Below are positions 8,452 through 17,600 of a stretch of 51,411 nt of DNA, piece after piece. This DNA comes from Winogradskyella sp. GTDB taxonomy: Bacteria; Bacteroidota; Bacteroidia; Flavobacteriales; Flavobacteriaceae. The notes under the pieces were generated by a model. It was not told where the DNA came from, did no database searches, and saw only the letters and a program-made list of their open reading frames with translations. The stretch spans positions 1-51,411 of the forward strand of contig JASBSA010000039.1 in the NCBI GenBank assembly GCA_030149175.1, written 5' to 3'. Position 1 is the first letter of the stretch. Every line of letters begins with the position of its first letter. The position numbers and the translations under genes are program-made.

Positions 8452-8844
8452 ATGAATATTAGAGGACGAAATAAAGTAACACCAGAATTCAATATGGCAT
8501 CAATGACCGATATTGTATTCTTGTTGTTGATCTTTTTTATGATAGCTTCAACATTGGTCACCACTAATGCTATCGATATTATTTTACCAAAAGCCAGTGG
8601 TAAAACCGAAAATAAAAAGTCTACTGCTGTAAGTATCAAAAAAGATTTAACCTATTACATAGATCAGAAGCGTGTTGGTGAAAGTGTTTTAGAAAACGAA
8701 TTGATAAAAGCGCTTTCAGCCAAAGAACAGCCAACAATTGTTTTGCGTGCCGAGAAATCTGTACCAGTAGAAAATGTTGTTAAGGTTATGGATATAGCCA
8801 ATAGAAATAAATTTAAAGTGATTTTGGCAGTGCAGCCAAATTAA
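8452..8844 (+). CDS. exbD: ExbD/TolR biopolymer transport protein
   Basis: A 130-residue protein with a short cytoplasmic N-terminus, one membrane helix (about 20-35) and a periplasmic domain. The helix begins with SMTDIVFLLLIFFM, where D20 matches the proton-carrying Asp of ExbD. It is the stator partner of the preceding ExbB (3-nt gap). Many flavobacterial loci carry two ExbD genes; only one is seen here. Confidence 0.92.
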   Translation: MNIRGRNKVTPEFNMASMTDIVFLLLIFFMIASTLVTTNAIDIILPKASGKTENKKSTAVSIKKDLTYYIDQKRVGESVLENELIKALSAKEQPTIVLRAEKSVPVENVVKVMDIANRNKFKVILAVQPN

Positions 8845-8849
8845 AACGT

Positions 8850-8865
8850 AAAACGGCATCGTTTT
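8850..8865 (+). other. Small hairpin between exbD and the TonB-like gene
   Basis: Perfect 6-bp arms AAAACG / CGTTTT around the tetraloop GCAT, followed by one more T. It is too short and A/T-rich for a strong terminator but could trim or attenuate the transcript between exbD and the GTG-started gene behind it. Confidence 0.3.
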
Positions 8866-8897
8866 TGAAATTAAGCTTTTAAAGTGTTTAAATTGAA

Positions 8898-9746
8898 GTG
8901 AAATATTTAGAGACCATACATCAACGTAATGCTGCAAGAATAACAGTGCTTATTGCACTCTTGTTATTTTTGTTATTGTTTTTTGTTGGTCCTCAATATT
9001 TAGATCCACCAGAAGAATATGGTGTTGCGGTAAATTTTGGAACAACCGATTTTGGAAGTGGAAATAAATCTTTGGCACAACCGAAAGAAGCGGTAGAAGA
9101 AAAAATTGTCGAAGAAACCAAACCTGAACCTTCAGTCTCAGAACCAACTGAAGCTACTCAACGAACAGAAGATGTTTTAACGCAAGAGAATGCAGAAGCC
9201 TTAGCTATTAAGAAGCAAAAGGAAGCAGAGGCAAAAGCAAAAGCTGAAGCAGATCGTATTGCACGTGAAAAGCGTGAAGCTGAAGAACGCAAAAAACGTG
9301 AAGAAGCGGAGAAAGTAAAAAATCTTGATAATCTTATTGGAGGTGTAAAAAACTCAAAAGGTAATGACGATGGTGGAGAAGGTGATGATAATGTAGGCGG
9401 AAACAAAGGACAATTAGATGGCGACCCTTATGCACCAAGTTATTTTGGTGGCTCTGGACCTGGAAAAGGAGGAGTCGGTTATGGTCTTGGAGGAAGGGGA
9501 AAACCTTCTCGGGAGATATATAAACAAGACTGTAATGAGTATGGCTTGGTAGTTGTTAGGATTGAAGTTAACCGACAAGGTAAAGTTGTTAAAGCAACGC
9601 CTGGTATTAGAGGAACAACAAATACTGCACCTTGCTTGTTAGAACCTGCTAAAAAAATTGCTTTATCTCATAAGTGGCCAGCAGATTCCAATGCGCCTAC
9701 GACTCAAATAGGATTTGTAAGTATTAATTTTGATATTGGTCAGTAA
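8898..9746 (+). CDS. TonB-like energy transducer
   Basis: A 282-residue protein with one N-terminal membrane helix (about 15-31), a long charged periplasmic segment rich in Glu, Lys and Ala (about 60-145, probably an extended helix), a Gly-rich linker, and a C-terminal TonB-like domain (about 210-282: VVVRIEVNRQGKVVKATPGI through IGFVSINFDIGQ). It should carry ExbB/ExbD motor force to outer membrane receptors. The start is GTG at 8898; no ATG precedes the membrane helix in frame, and MKYLET matches the common flavobacterial N-terminus. The two Cys (in KQDCNEYG and TAPCLLEP) are typical of this subfamily. folC follows 3 nt later. Confidence 0.88.
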   Translation: MKYLETIHQRNAARITVLIALLLFLLLFFVGPQYLDPPEEYGVAVNFGTTDFGSGNKSLAQPKEAVEEKIVEETKPEPSVSEPTEATQRTEDVLTQENAEALAIKKQKEAEAKAKAEADRIAREKREAEERKKREEAEKVKNLDNLIGGVKNSKGNDDGGEGDDNVGGNKGQLDGDPYAPSYFGGSGPGKGGVGYGLGGRGKPSREIYKQDCNEYGLVVVRIEVNRQGKVVKATPGIRGTTNTAPCLLEPAKKIALSHKWPADSNAPTTQIGFVSINFDIGQ

Positions 9747-9749
9747 TCA

Positions 9750-10967
9750 ATGAATTATAATGATACAGTTAATTGGATGTTTCAACAACTGCCAATGTAT
9801 CAAAACAAGGGTAAATCTGCATTAAAAAAAGATTTGTCTAATACCCATAAATTTTCTGAGCACTTAGGGTTTCCTGAAAAGCAATTCAAGTCTATTCACG
9901 TTGGCGGCACCAACGGAAAGGGCTCTACCAGCCATATGTTGGCATCCATACTTCAGGAGGCCGGTTATAAGGTTGGGCTCTACACTTCGCCACATTTAAA
10001 AGATTTTAGAGAACGAATACGTATTAATGGCAAAATGGTTAGCAAACAATTTGTCATTGGTTTTATAAAACGAAATAAGACTTTCTTAACAGTAAATAAG
10101 TTGTCTTTTTTTGAAATGACGGTTGGTTTGGCATTCGATTATTTTGCAAAACAAAATGTTGATATAGCTGTTATAGAAGTAGGTTTAGGTGGTCGTTTAG
10201 ACTCAACCAACATAATCACTCCAGAACTTTCTGTTATAACTAATATTGGTTTTGATCACATGCAGTTTTTAGGTGATACGCTAGAAAAAATTGCTGCTGA
10301 AAAAGCAGGAATAATCAAACAAAATATTCCGGTTGTTATTGGTGAAACACAACAAGAAACCCAAGTTGTTTTTAAAGTAAAAGCTGAGACAACAAATTCT
10401 GAAATATGCTTTGCAGACGAATTAGTTGAAGAAGTTTTTGAAAGTGACTTAAAAGGATCCTATCAAAAACATAATATAAAAACGGTTATTCAGTCTGTTT
10501 CCGTTTTAAGGCAATTAGGATATAATATATCAATCCCAAACCTAAAAAAGGGATTACTAAACGTCGTGGCTAATACAGGTTTATTAGGGCGTTGGCAAGT
10601 TTTACAAAAGCATCCGCTGATTGTTTGCGATACGGCACATAATAAGGAAGGCTTAAGTTATACAATGACACAATTACAAGCTGAATCGTATGGTAGTTTG
10701 CACATCGTTTTTGGAGTTGTAAGCGATAAAGATTTAAATACCATTATACCAATATTACCAAAAAATGCCACTTATTATTTTTGTAAACCCAATGTACAAC
10801 GTGGATTGGATGCTGCAGTTTTAAAAGCTGTTTTCAATTCAAATAATCTTCGAGGTGATTACTATTCTAGTGTAAAAGAAGCATTTAGTTGTGCTAAATC
10901 TATAGCAACTAAAGACGATTTAATTTATATAGGAGGGAGCACTTTTGTCGTAGCAGAAATAATTTAA
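9750..10967 (+). CDS. folC: Folylpolyglutamate synthase / dihydrofolate synthase
   Basis: A 405-residue Mur-ligase-fold enzyme that adds glutamate to dihydropteroate and folates using ATP. The P-loop GTNGKGS lies at residues 53-59, followed by YTSPHLKDFRERIRING, the EVGLGGRLDSTN block and ITNIGFDHMQFLG. The C-terminal domain starts at LGRWQVLQKHPLIVCDTAHN. It follows the TonB-like gene by 3 nt and may be the last gene of the exbB run, a frequent arrangement in flavobacteria as I recall it. Confidence 0.92.
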   Translation: MNYNDTVNWMFQQLPMYQNKGKSALKKDLSNTHKFSEHLGFPEKQFKSIHVGGTNGKGSTSHMLASILQEAGYKVGLYTSPHLKDFRERIRINGKMVSKQFVIGFIKRNKTFLTVNKLSFFEMTVGLAFDYFAKQNVDIAVIEVGLGGRLDSTNIITPELSVITNIGFDHMQFLGDTLEKIAAEKAGIIKQNIPVVIGETQQETQVVFKVKAETTNSEICFADELVEEVFESDLKGSYQKHNIKTVIQSVSVLRQLGYNISIPNLKKGLLNVVANTGLLGRWQVLQKHPLIVCDTAHNKEGLSYTMTQLQAESYGSLHIVFGVVSDKDLNTIIPILPKNATYYFCKPNVQRGLDAAVLKAVFNSNNLRGDYYSSVKEAFSCAKSIATKDDLIYIGGSTFVVAEII

Positions 10968-10985
10968 TTTTTTTGAAAAAAATCT

Positions 10986-11015
10986 TTTGAGATTTTAAAA
11001 ACTAGTCTATATTTG
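10986..11015 (+). promoter_or_regulatory. Predicted promoter of the tRNA-Val pair
   Basis: TTTG (10986-10989), 18-nt spacer, TATATTTG (11008-11015). Both elements match the Bacteroidota consensus exactly. The start site would be near 11021, about 10 nt before the first tRNA. Confidence 0.82.
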
Positions 11016-11030
11016 CAGTCCTAATAATTA

Positions 11031-11105
11031 GGGCGCGTAGCTCAGTTGGTTCAGAGCACTTGGTTTACACCCAAGGGGTCAGGGGTTCGAATCCCTTCGC
11101 GCCCA
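11031..11105 (+). tRNA. tRNA-Val (anticodon TAC)
   Basis: 75 nt. Acceptor stem GGGCGCG / CGCGCCC with discriminator A; anticodon stem CTTGG / CCAAG around loop TTTACAC, giving anticodon TAC (reads GUA, GUG and possibly others); T-arm AGGGGTTCGAATCCCTT. CCA is not encoded. Confidence 0.95.
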
Positions 11106-11108
11106 CAG

Positions 11109-11134
11109 AAGTTCACAGAAATGTGAACTTTTTT
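11109..11134 (+). terminator. Terminator-like hairpin between the two tRNA genes
   Basis: AAGTTCAC / GTGAACTT (11109-11116 and 11123-11130), 6-nt loop, then six T counting from the last stem bases (11129-11134). It would either reduce transcription into the second tRNA or mark the cut between the two. Confidence 0.55.
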
Positions 11135-11143
11135 GTTTATAGA

Positions 11144-11218
11144 GGGTCATTAACTCAGTTGGTTTAGAGTGTTACCTTGACAGGGTAGAAGTCACTGGTT
11201 CGAATCCAGTATGACCCA
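11144..11218 (+). tRNA. tRNA-Val (anticodon GAC)
   Basis: 75 nt. Acceptor stem GGGTCAT / ATGACCC with discriminator A; anticodon stem TTACC / GGTAG around loop TTGACAG, giving anticodon GAC (reads GUC and GUU); T-arm CACTGGTTCGAATCCAGT. CCA is not encoded. It is a different isoacceptor from the tRNA just upstream, not a copy. Confidence 0.93.
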
Positions 11219-11230
11219 CTGTAATAAGGA

Positions 11231-11256
11231 AAATCCAAACATAGGTTTGGATTTTT
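11231..11256. terminator. Bidirectional terminator of the tRNA unit and murF
   Basis: AAATCCAAAC / GTTTGGATTT (11231-11240 and 11245-11254) with loop ATAG and T-rich flank to about 11260. It lies between the plus-strand tRNAs and the minus-strand stop of murF at 11261. Confidence 0.85.
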
Positions 11257-11260
11257 TATT

Positions 11261-12541
11261 TTAAAATGAAGTTAAAATACGCTCTAAAGCCATTCCTCTA
11301 GATCCTTTAATTAAAACAGTACTGTTTTGAATATCTAGATGCTCTAAAAGAGGTTTTAAATCTTCAAAACGTCTAAATTTTTGGGTCGTTTCTTTTGTAG
11401 TGCTTTTGTAAAAGTTTTCACCTACGAGAATTATGTTTTTTTCAAAATTATCTTCTGCAAAATTAACTATTGCTTGATGCTCTTTCTCAGCGTCTTTACC
11501 AAGTTCAAACATATCTCCAAGGAAAAGATACTTATGTTCAGCGTTAAGCTGCTTAAGATTTTTAAGAGCTGCCAACATACTTGTTGGGTTGGCATTATAG
11601 GCGTCTAAAATTATTTTTGTGGACCCTTTTTTTATAATTTCAGAACGATTGTTGTTAGGGTGATAGTTTTCAATAGCGTCCTTAATAGCTTCAGTACTTA
11701 CTTCAAAATAGTTGCCGATTGCTACAGCAACGGCTATATTGCTATAATTGTAATCTCCGATAAGCTGACTTCTAATTTCAGTGCTATCATAGCTTAAATT
11801 CACAAACGGGTCGGCACTTTTAAACGCAATAATGCAATCATTGTAATCATTTTTTCCAAATCTTACGATGTTGTCATAGCTTCCAATTTGTTTAACTTGT
11901 TTAGAATCATCAGTATTTATAAATGCGGTTTTTTTGTTTGATTTTATAAAATCATATAACTCAGATTTTCCTTTAATAACACCTTCAACACCACCAAAAC
12001 CTTCTAAGTGGGCTTTTCCGAAATTTGTAATTAAGCCAAAATCAGGAAGTGCTATAGAGCATAAAAACCCAATTTCTTTTTGGTGGTTGGCACCCATTTC
12101 AACAATACCAAAATCTAGGTCTTTAGTAAAAGACAACAAAGTAAGTGGAACACCTATATGATTGTTAAGGTTTCCTTGGGTAGCACTAACCTTGTATGTA
12201 CTTGTAAGCACTGCTTTAATAAGTTCTTTTGTGGTTGTTTTACCGTTACTGCCTGTTAAGGATAGTATTGGCACATTAATGACTTTGCGATGGTAAGTAG
12301 CTAAATTCTGAAGTGTCTTCAATACATCATCTACTAATAAGCACTTATTACTTATAACAGCATGTTCATCATCTACTACGCAATATTTTGCACCATTTTT
12401 AAATGCTTGTTTAACAAAGGTATTGCCATCAAAATTATCACCTTTTAAGGCAAAGTACATATCGTCTTTACTGATTTTCCTTGTATCGGTAGAGACGGAA
12501 GCACAGGCTTCAAATTTTTTATAGATAGATGTTATTTCCAT
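11261..12541 (-). CDS. murF: UDP-MurNAc-tripeptide--D-alanyl-D-alanine ligase
   Basis: A 426-residue Mur ligase that adds D-Ala-D-Ala to the UDP-MurNAc tripeptide in the cytoplasm, the last step of the peptidoglycan precursor peptide. The N-terminal domain carries SVSTDTRKI and the MurF-specific ALKGDNFDGNTFV. The P-loop LTGSNGKTTTKELI is at residues 95-108, followed by GNLNNHIGVPLTLL, EMGANHQKEI and the C-terminal DAYNANPTSM. Its length is a little below the 450 typical of enterobacteria but usual for Bacteroidota. It lies downstream of gldJ with a terminator hairpin in between, the gldJ-murF order I associate with flavobacteria. Confidence 0.94.
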   Translation of the reverse strand: MEITSIYKKFEACASVSTDTRKISKDDMYFALKGDNFDGNTFVKQAFKNGAKYCVVDDEHAVISNKCLLVDDVLKTLQNLATYHRKVINVPILSLTGSNGKTTTKELIKAVLTSTYKVSATQGNLNNHIGVPLTLLSFTKDLDFGIVEMGANHQKEIGFLCSIALPDFGLITNFGKAHLEGFGGVEGVIKGKSELYDFIKSNKKTAFINTDDSKQVKQIGSYDNIVRFGKNDYNDCIIAFKSADPFVNLSYDSTEIRSQLIGDYNYSNIAVAVAIGNYFEVSTEAIKDAIENYHPNNNRSEIIKKGSTKIILDAYNANPTSMLAALKNLKQLNAEHKYLFLGDMFELGKDAEKEHQAIVNFAEDNFEKNIILVGENFYKSTTKETTQKFRRFEDLKPLLEHLDIQNSTVLIKGSRGMALERILTSF

Positions 12542-12554
12542 AAGCCTAAAAATA

Positions 12555-12586
12555 AAAAAGTCCTGATAAATTTATCAGGACTTTTT
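12555..12586 (-). terminator. Intrinsic terminator behind gldJ
   Basis: A perfect palindrome with 16-bp arms (12555-12570 and 12571-12586, core AAGTCCTGATAAA and its complement), with A- and T-runs at the ends. It lies between the gldJ stop and the murF start, both on the minus strand. Murf would then need its own promoter or read-through. Confidence 0.85.
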
Positions 12587-12608
12587 CAATATTATTTAAT
12601 GATCTATT

Positions 12609-14282
12609 TTAGTTACGTCTCTTCTGAGATTTAACAGATTTTGAACCTACTCTTGAAACCGCACATCTAAACCCAATATAGTCTGTGGCCATATCTTGTG
12701 GGAAGTAGCGACGTTGTGCAGGGTCTATCCAGTACGCTCTATCTCTCCAAGAACCACCTTTATAAACTCTTACTTCGTCATTAATTAAAGAGGTTCTATT
12801 GTTAGATTTATCATATTCTCTAACCAACTTACCTCCCGAAGAATCTACCGAAACTGTATGCTTAGGAGAATTGTACATTTTTCCTGTGGCATCTATTCTA
12901 TCGTCACCTTCATCAAAACTCTCTCTGTAGTAACGAGAAGAGCGTTTGTCACCATCTCTAAAGTTTCTGTTGTCACTCTTATCGAACTGGGTTCTTAAGT
13001 AAGTGTCTTCATCATCAACTGGTACTTTTGCAATTTCACCAGGAAGGTTACGAGCTATGATTTTACCATTACTTAAAGTATCATAAACTATTTCATCTAC
13101 AGTAACAATTTTTACGGTACCATCTTCATTTAAAGCATTTTTGGTATAAACATTACCTCTATAATAGTTGAAATCGTTAAACTCATCATCTACAATAGGA
13201 CGATAAACATCAGCAACCCATTCAGCTACGTTACCAGCCATATCATAAAGACCGTAATCGTTTGGTTGGTAAGATTTAACCTCGGCAGTAATATCAGCAC
13301 CATCATCAGACCATCCTGCAATTCCACCATAGTCACCTTTACCTTGCTTAAAGTTAGCTAATTGATCTCCACGGTTTACACGCTTACCAGATCTTGTATA
13401 CTGACCATCCCATGGATATTTCTTACGACCTCTATAAACATTATAGCTTCTTAATTCGCTCATCCCTAAAGCAGCATATTCCCACTCAGCTTCAGTTGGT
13501 AGTCTGTATTTAACAGGAATTAACCCGGTTTCTCTGTTAGCATAAACATTAATTGGATTTCCGTCAGCATCAGTTTGTTGTCTTCTTCTTCCACCTTCTA
13601 ATACATCAGAATTGCCACCATATGTTTCTGTTGGTGCATTAATGTAGGTATCAACATCAAAAGTGCTTTCTGCATTTAAGTCGGTATATTGCGCATCTTG
13701 TTTTATATAGCCAGCTTCTTGTAAAGACATTTCAGCGACACGGTTAGATCTCCAATTTGCATATTCAACAGCTTGAATCCAACTTACTCCTACAACAGGG
13801 TAATTTGCATAACCTGGATGGCGCAAATAATTTTCTGTCATCATCTCATTGTAACCTAAACGATTTCTCCAAACTAATGTATCTGGTAGCGCTCCTTTAT
13901 AAATAAGCGCGTAATTTGGATCATCTGGTGGATATACACTTTTTAAATAGTGTAGGTAGTATAGATAATTTACATTAGTTACCTCCGCTTCATCCATGTA
14001 AAAAGACTGAATATGCTGTTGGGTTGGTGTGTTGTTCCAATCGTGCATTGGGTCATCTTGTACTTTACCCATTGTAAAAGTTCCACCTTCTATAAAAGCT
14101 GTACCAGGAGGTGTTTCTTGTTCTTTAAAACTTGTGTTATACTGAAAACCACCATTTTGGTCGTTTATTCTCCATCCAGTAGCACTGTCTATATTGCCCG
14201 AGTTGGAAGAACGTTTACAGCTAACAATACTAGCGCAAAGCGTTAGTGCAATTAAAAATTTTAGGTTTGAGACATTTTTCAT
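12609..14282 (-). CDS. gldJ: Gliding motility lipoprotein GldJ
   Basis: A lipoprotein with a formylglycine-generating-enzyme/sulfatase-modifying-factor fold, known to be needed for gliding and for stability of GldK, a type IX secretion component. Features are a signal peptide ending in ASIVSC (lipobox Cys about 21 residues in), PPGTAFIEGGTFTMG at the domain start, DEAEVTNVNYLYYLH, YRLPTEAEWEYAA, YDMAGNVAEWVADVY and the closing YKGGSWRDRAYWIDPAQRR. The frame is open up to 14333, but the 15-17 extra residues are charged and precede the signal peptide. I therefore place the start at ATG 14282 (557 residues); ATG 14288 is equally possible. It sits divergent from porU. Confidence 0.93.
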   Translation of the reverse strand: MKNVSNLKFLIALTLCASIVSCKRSSNSGNIDSATGWRINDQNGGFQYNTSFKEQETPPGTAFIEGGTFTMGKVQDDPMHDWNNTPTQQHIQSFYMDEAEVTNVNYLYYLHYLKSVYPPDDPNYALIYKGALPDTLVWRNRLGYNEMMTENYLRHPGYANYPVVGVSWIQAVEYANWRSNRVAEMSLQEAGYIKQDAQYTDLNAESTFDVDTYINAPTETYGGNSDVLEGGRRRQQTDADGNPINVYANRETGLIPVKYRLPTEAEWEYAALGMSELRSYNVYRGRKKYPWDGQYTRSGKRVNRGDQLANFKQGKGDYGGIAGWSDDGADITAEVKSYQPNDYGLYDMAGNVAEWVADVYRPIVDDEFNDFNYYRGNVYTKNALNEDGTVKIVTVDEIVYDTLSNGKIIARNLPGEIAKVPVDDEDTYLRTQFDKSDNRNFRDGDKRSSRYYRESFDEGDDRIDATGKMYNSPKHTVSVDSSGGKLVREYDKSNNRTSLINDEVRVYKGGSWRDRAYWIDPAQRRYFPQDMATDYIGFRCAVSRVGSKSVKSQKRRN

Positions 14283-14288
14283 ATCCAT

Positions 14289-14611
14289 ATGTTTAAGTAA
14301 GCTCGTTGAAATTTTAGTTCCGCAATATAACAATTAAAGGTAAACCAACAACTTTTTTTAACTCGAAAATTCAAAAAAATATGCATTTCATCCTTTTTTT
14401 TGAACACAATAACGGATTTTTAGTTGATTTATCATGGTATTTTGCTCTTTAATAACGACTACTAAAATAAATTATTGTTGTATTTTTGAAATAAAAATTG
14501 AACCACTATAATAAGCCTACATTCTAGCCGTTATTCTACTGTATTTAATGTAATATCAGGTTAGTGATATTTGTTTATTTAAAGAATAGGCTTTTAAACC
14601 ATAAAAATTAA
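14289..14611. other. Divergent intergenic region between gldJ and porU
   Basis: 323 bases without a credible gene, very A/T-rich. It must hold the promoters of gldJ (minus) and porU (plus). The only clear box is TATTTTTG at 14481-14488 on the plus strand, without a good -33 partner; it would leave a porU leader of about 120 nt. A 7-bp inverted repeat AAGCCTA / TAGGCTT (14513-14519 and 14587-14593) lies inside that leader. I found no TAnnTTTG on the minus strand near gldJ. Confidence 0.5.
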
Positions 14612-17600
14612 ATGAAAAATTGCTCTGTTTTTATTTCTATACTAATCGGTTTCTTCACTTTTGGGCAGCAAAAGCAGTTTAATATCGAATGGAATGGTAA
14701 TAAGGTGTTAGAAACTTCCTATGGAAAGATAACTGTTCCAGGATTCAACGAAAAGCACTTTAGCTATGATGATAAAAATGGTTTGTTATTCGTTTCTCAA
14801 TGGGATAGTTCTGAAGGTTATGTAGATGAAAACTCAGTAACCTTATCTAATGTTACGTACGAAACTATCAGCCAAACTAGCTTAGGAAACCTAAGAGCCA
14901 ATCTAATTCCAAAATCTCTTAAGTATAACTTTTACAACACTAACGCCAGAGACAAGCGCAGTTATTATTTTGAAATAAGTCCTATTATTAATGACAGAGG
15001 TGTTTATAAAAAGATTAAATCCTTTACCATAAACTATAATGCTAGGGTAAATAGGTCTCAGTCCATAGCAAAATCTGACATCACAAATTCAGTACTAAGT
15101 TCTGGAGATTGGTATAAGTTTTACATAGAAGAGTCGGGTGTTTTTCAGTTAACAAAAGGGTTTTTAAGTAGTTTAGGAATTAATACAAATTCAGTAGATC
15201 CACGAACCATTAAAATCTATGGCAATGGTGGAAGAATGTTGCCTTTACTTAATTCAGCTAATTACCCGTTTGATGTTGTTGAGAATGCGGTAAAATTTGT
15301 TGGAGAAGAAGACGGTAGTTTTGATAATGGTGATTACATCTTATTTTATGGAGAAGGTCCTAAAACCTACAGCCAAGAAAGTCAGACAAACCTAAATTTA
15401 TATGCAGACAAAACGTATTACTATGTAAATATAAGTTCTGGTAATGGTAAAAGAATTCAGCAAATGCCAAGTATAGATGCGGCTGCAGATATTCAGATCA
15501 ATACGTTTCAGGATTATCAGTTTTACGAAGTAGATGAGTATAATTTAGCTAAATTGGGTAGACGATGGTTCGGTGATGACTTTGCTATTGAGAACCAACG
15601 TGTTTATGATTTTCAATTTCCAAATTTAGTGACCAGTGAACCTGTTAGATTTGATATAGCAGTAGGTTCGGTTTCAGAAATTGATGGCACAACAATGGGC
15701 ATTACAATAAATGGGAATTTTGTTTCTAACCTTGGTTTAGGAGTTATTAGCCCAGGATCTGTTTTAGGTACTGCAAATGCTTATGGTGATGATATTAATA
15801 TTTCATCAGATGCTATAACTGTAACTTTAGATTATAATAATAATGGTAATCCATCCGCTAATGCCTACCTGGATTATATCAATATTGAAGCGACAAGGGA
15901 CTTAGCTTATGCAGGTGAACAACTAGTCTTTAAAAACAAAGATGTTATTGTCACACCTGGTATTGCGCAGTATAATCTCTCCAACGCATCAGGACTTCAA
16001 GAAGTTTGGGACATCACTGATAGATTTAATGTTTCTAATGTTTTAAATCCAGATGCACAAAACAATCTAAGTTTTAAGGCTGTTTCTGGTGAGGAGCGTA
16101 CGTATTTAGGGTTTTCTATTTCAAACGTTCTACAGCCAAAAAAAGATTCAAGATCTACGCTGGCAAACCAAAATTTAAAAGGTACAATATTTCTAAATAA
16201 CCAAGGTGCTTTTGAAGATGTGGATTACATTATATTAACACCTGCAGAACTTATGTCTCAAGCAGAACGTTTGGCTCAAATTAACAGAAATCAATATAAC
16301 CTTAATGTTAAGGTTGTAGATCTTCAAACTATTTATAATGAGTTTAGTACTGGTAGTCAGGACATAGCAGCCTTAAGGAATTTTATAAAATACGTTTACG
16401 ACAATGCTAGTGTGCCGAGCAATAGGTTAAAATATGTATGTTTATTTGGTGAGGGTTCCTATGATTACAAGGACCGATTGAATAATAACACCAATTTGGT
16501 GCCTTCGTGGTATTCTACTTCTAGCTTTAGTCTTACAAACTCTTTTGTTTCAGATGATTTTTATGCCATGCTAGACGATAATGAAGGTGGCATGGGTAGT
16601 GGTGATAGAATGGATGTTGCTGTAGGAAGAATTTTAGCAGAGGATATACAACGCGCCAAGGAGATGGTAGATAAAATAGAAGCCTATTATCAACCTGAAG
16701 CTTATGGAAATTGGAGAAATAATGTATTGCTTATTTCTGATGATGTCGATGCGCAATGGGAAAGAATTCTGCAAGAAACAACCGATGGCATTGGAGAGGA
16801 AATAAAAGCAGAAAATCCTTTTATGAATGTTATAAAAATTCATGCCGATGCTTTTGAACAAGAATCTTCTGCCGCAGGTAATCGTTACCCTAAGGTAAAC
16901 AAAGCCATTAAAGACGTCATTGAAGTTGGAGCTTTAGTGGTTAATTATTTTGGGCATGGTGGTGAGGATGGTTTAGCAAAGGAGCGTATTTTCGATAAGT
17001 TCGACGCTCAGGAAGTTAACAATATCTGTAAGTTTAATTTATTTGTAACAATAACTTGCGAATATACCAAGTTTGATGATCCAAACAGAGATACAGCAGG
17101 TGAGTTTACTTTTTGGAATAAAAATGGTGGTGCAATAGGACTTGTTACTTCTACACGGCAAATTTTTGTTACTGTTGGAGTATCTTATAATGAAGTGTTT
17201 AATGATTATTTATTTGCTTTTAACAACAATGAATACCCTTCGGTAGCTGAAGTATTAAGAAGAACAAAAATAGACAATAGTATTGCTGGGATTACTCAGA
17301 AACGATTAATATTTCTGATAGGCGATCCTGCAATGAAACTGGCATTTCCAAAACCAGATATTAAATTAACTAAAGTTAACGATGTAGATATTACACAGCC
17401 TATTGACACGTTAAAGGCTCTAAGTTACACAAAGATGGCTGGTGAAGTTGTAGATATTAACGGTAATCTATTATCAAATTATAATGGTACACTAACGGCT
17501 ACTATTTTTGATAAACAAATAGATAGACAGACCTTAGCTAATGATGGTGTTACAGATAATAATGGTCCAATAATTTTAGATTTTATCACATTAGGTGAAG

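Noticed and set aside
9158-9406. Antisense frame opposite the TonB-like gene
   Set aside because: It reads Ser/Phe/Ala repeats that mirror the Glu/Lys/Ala-rich codons of the TonB-like linker.
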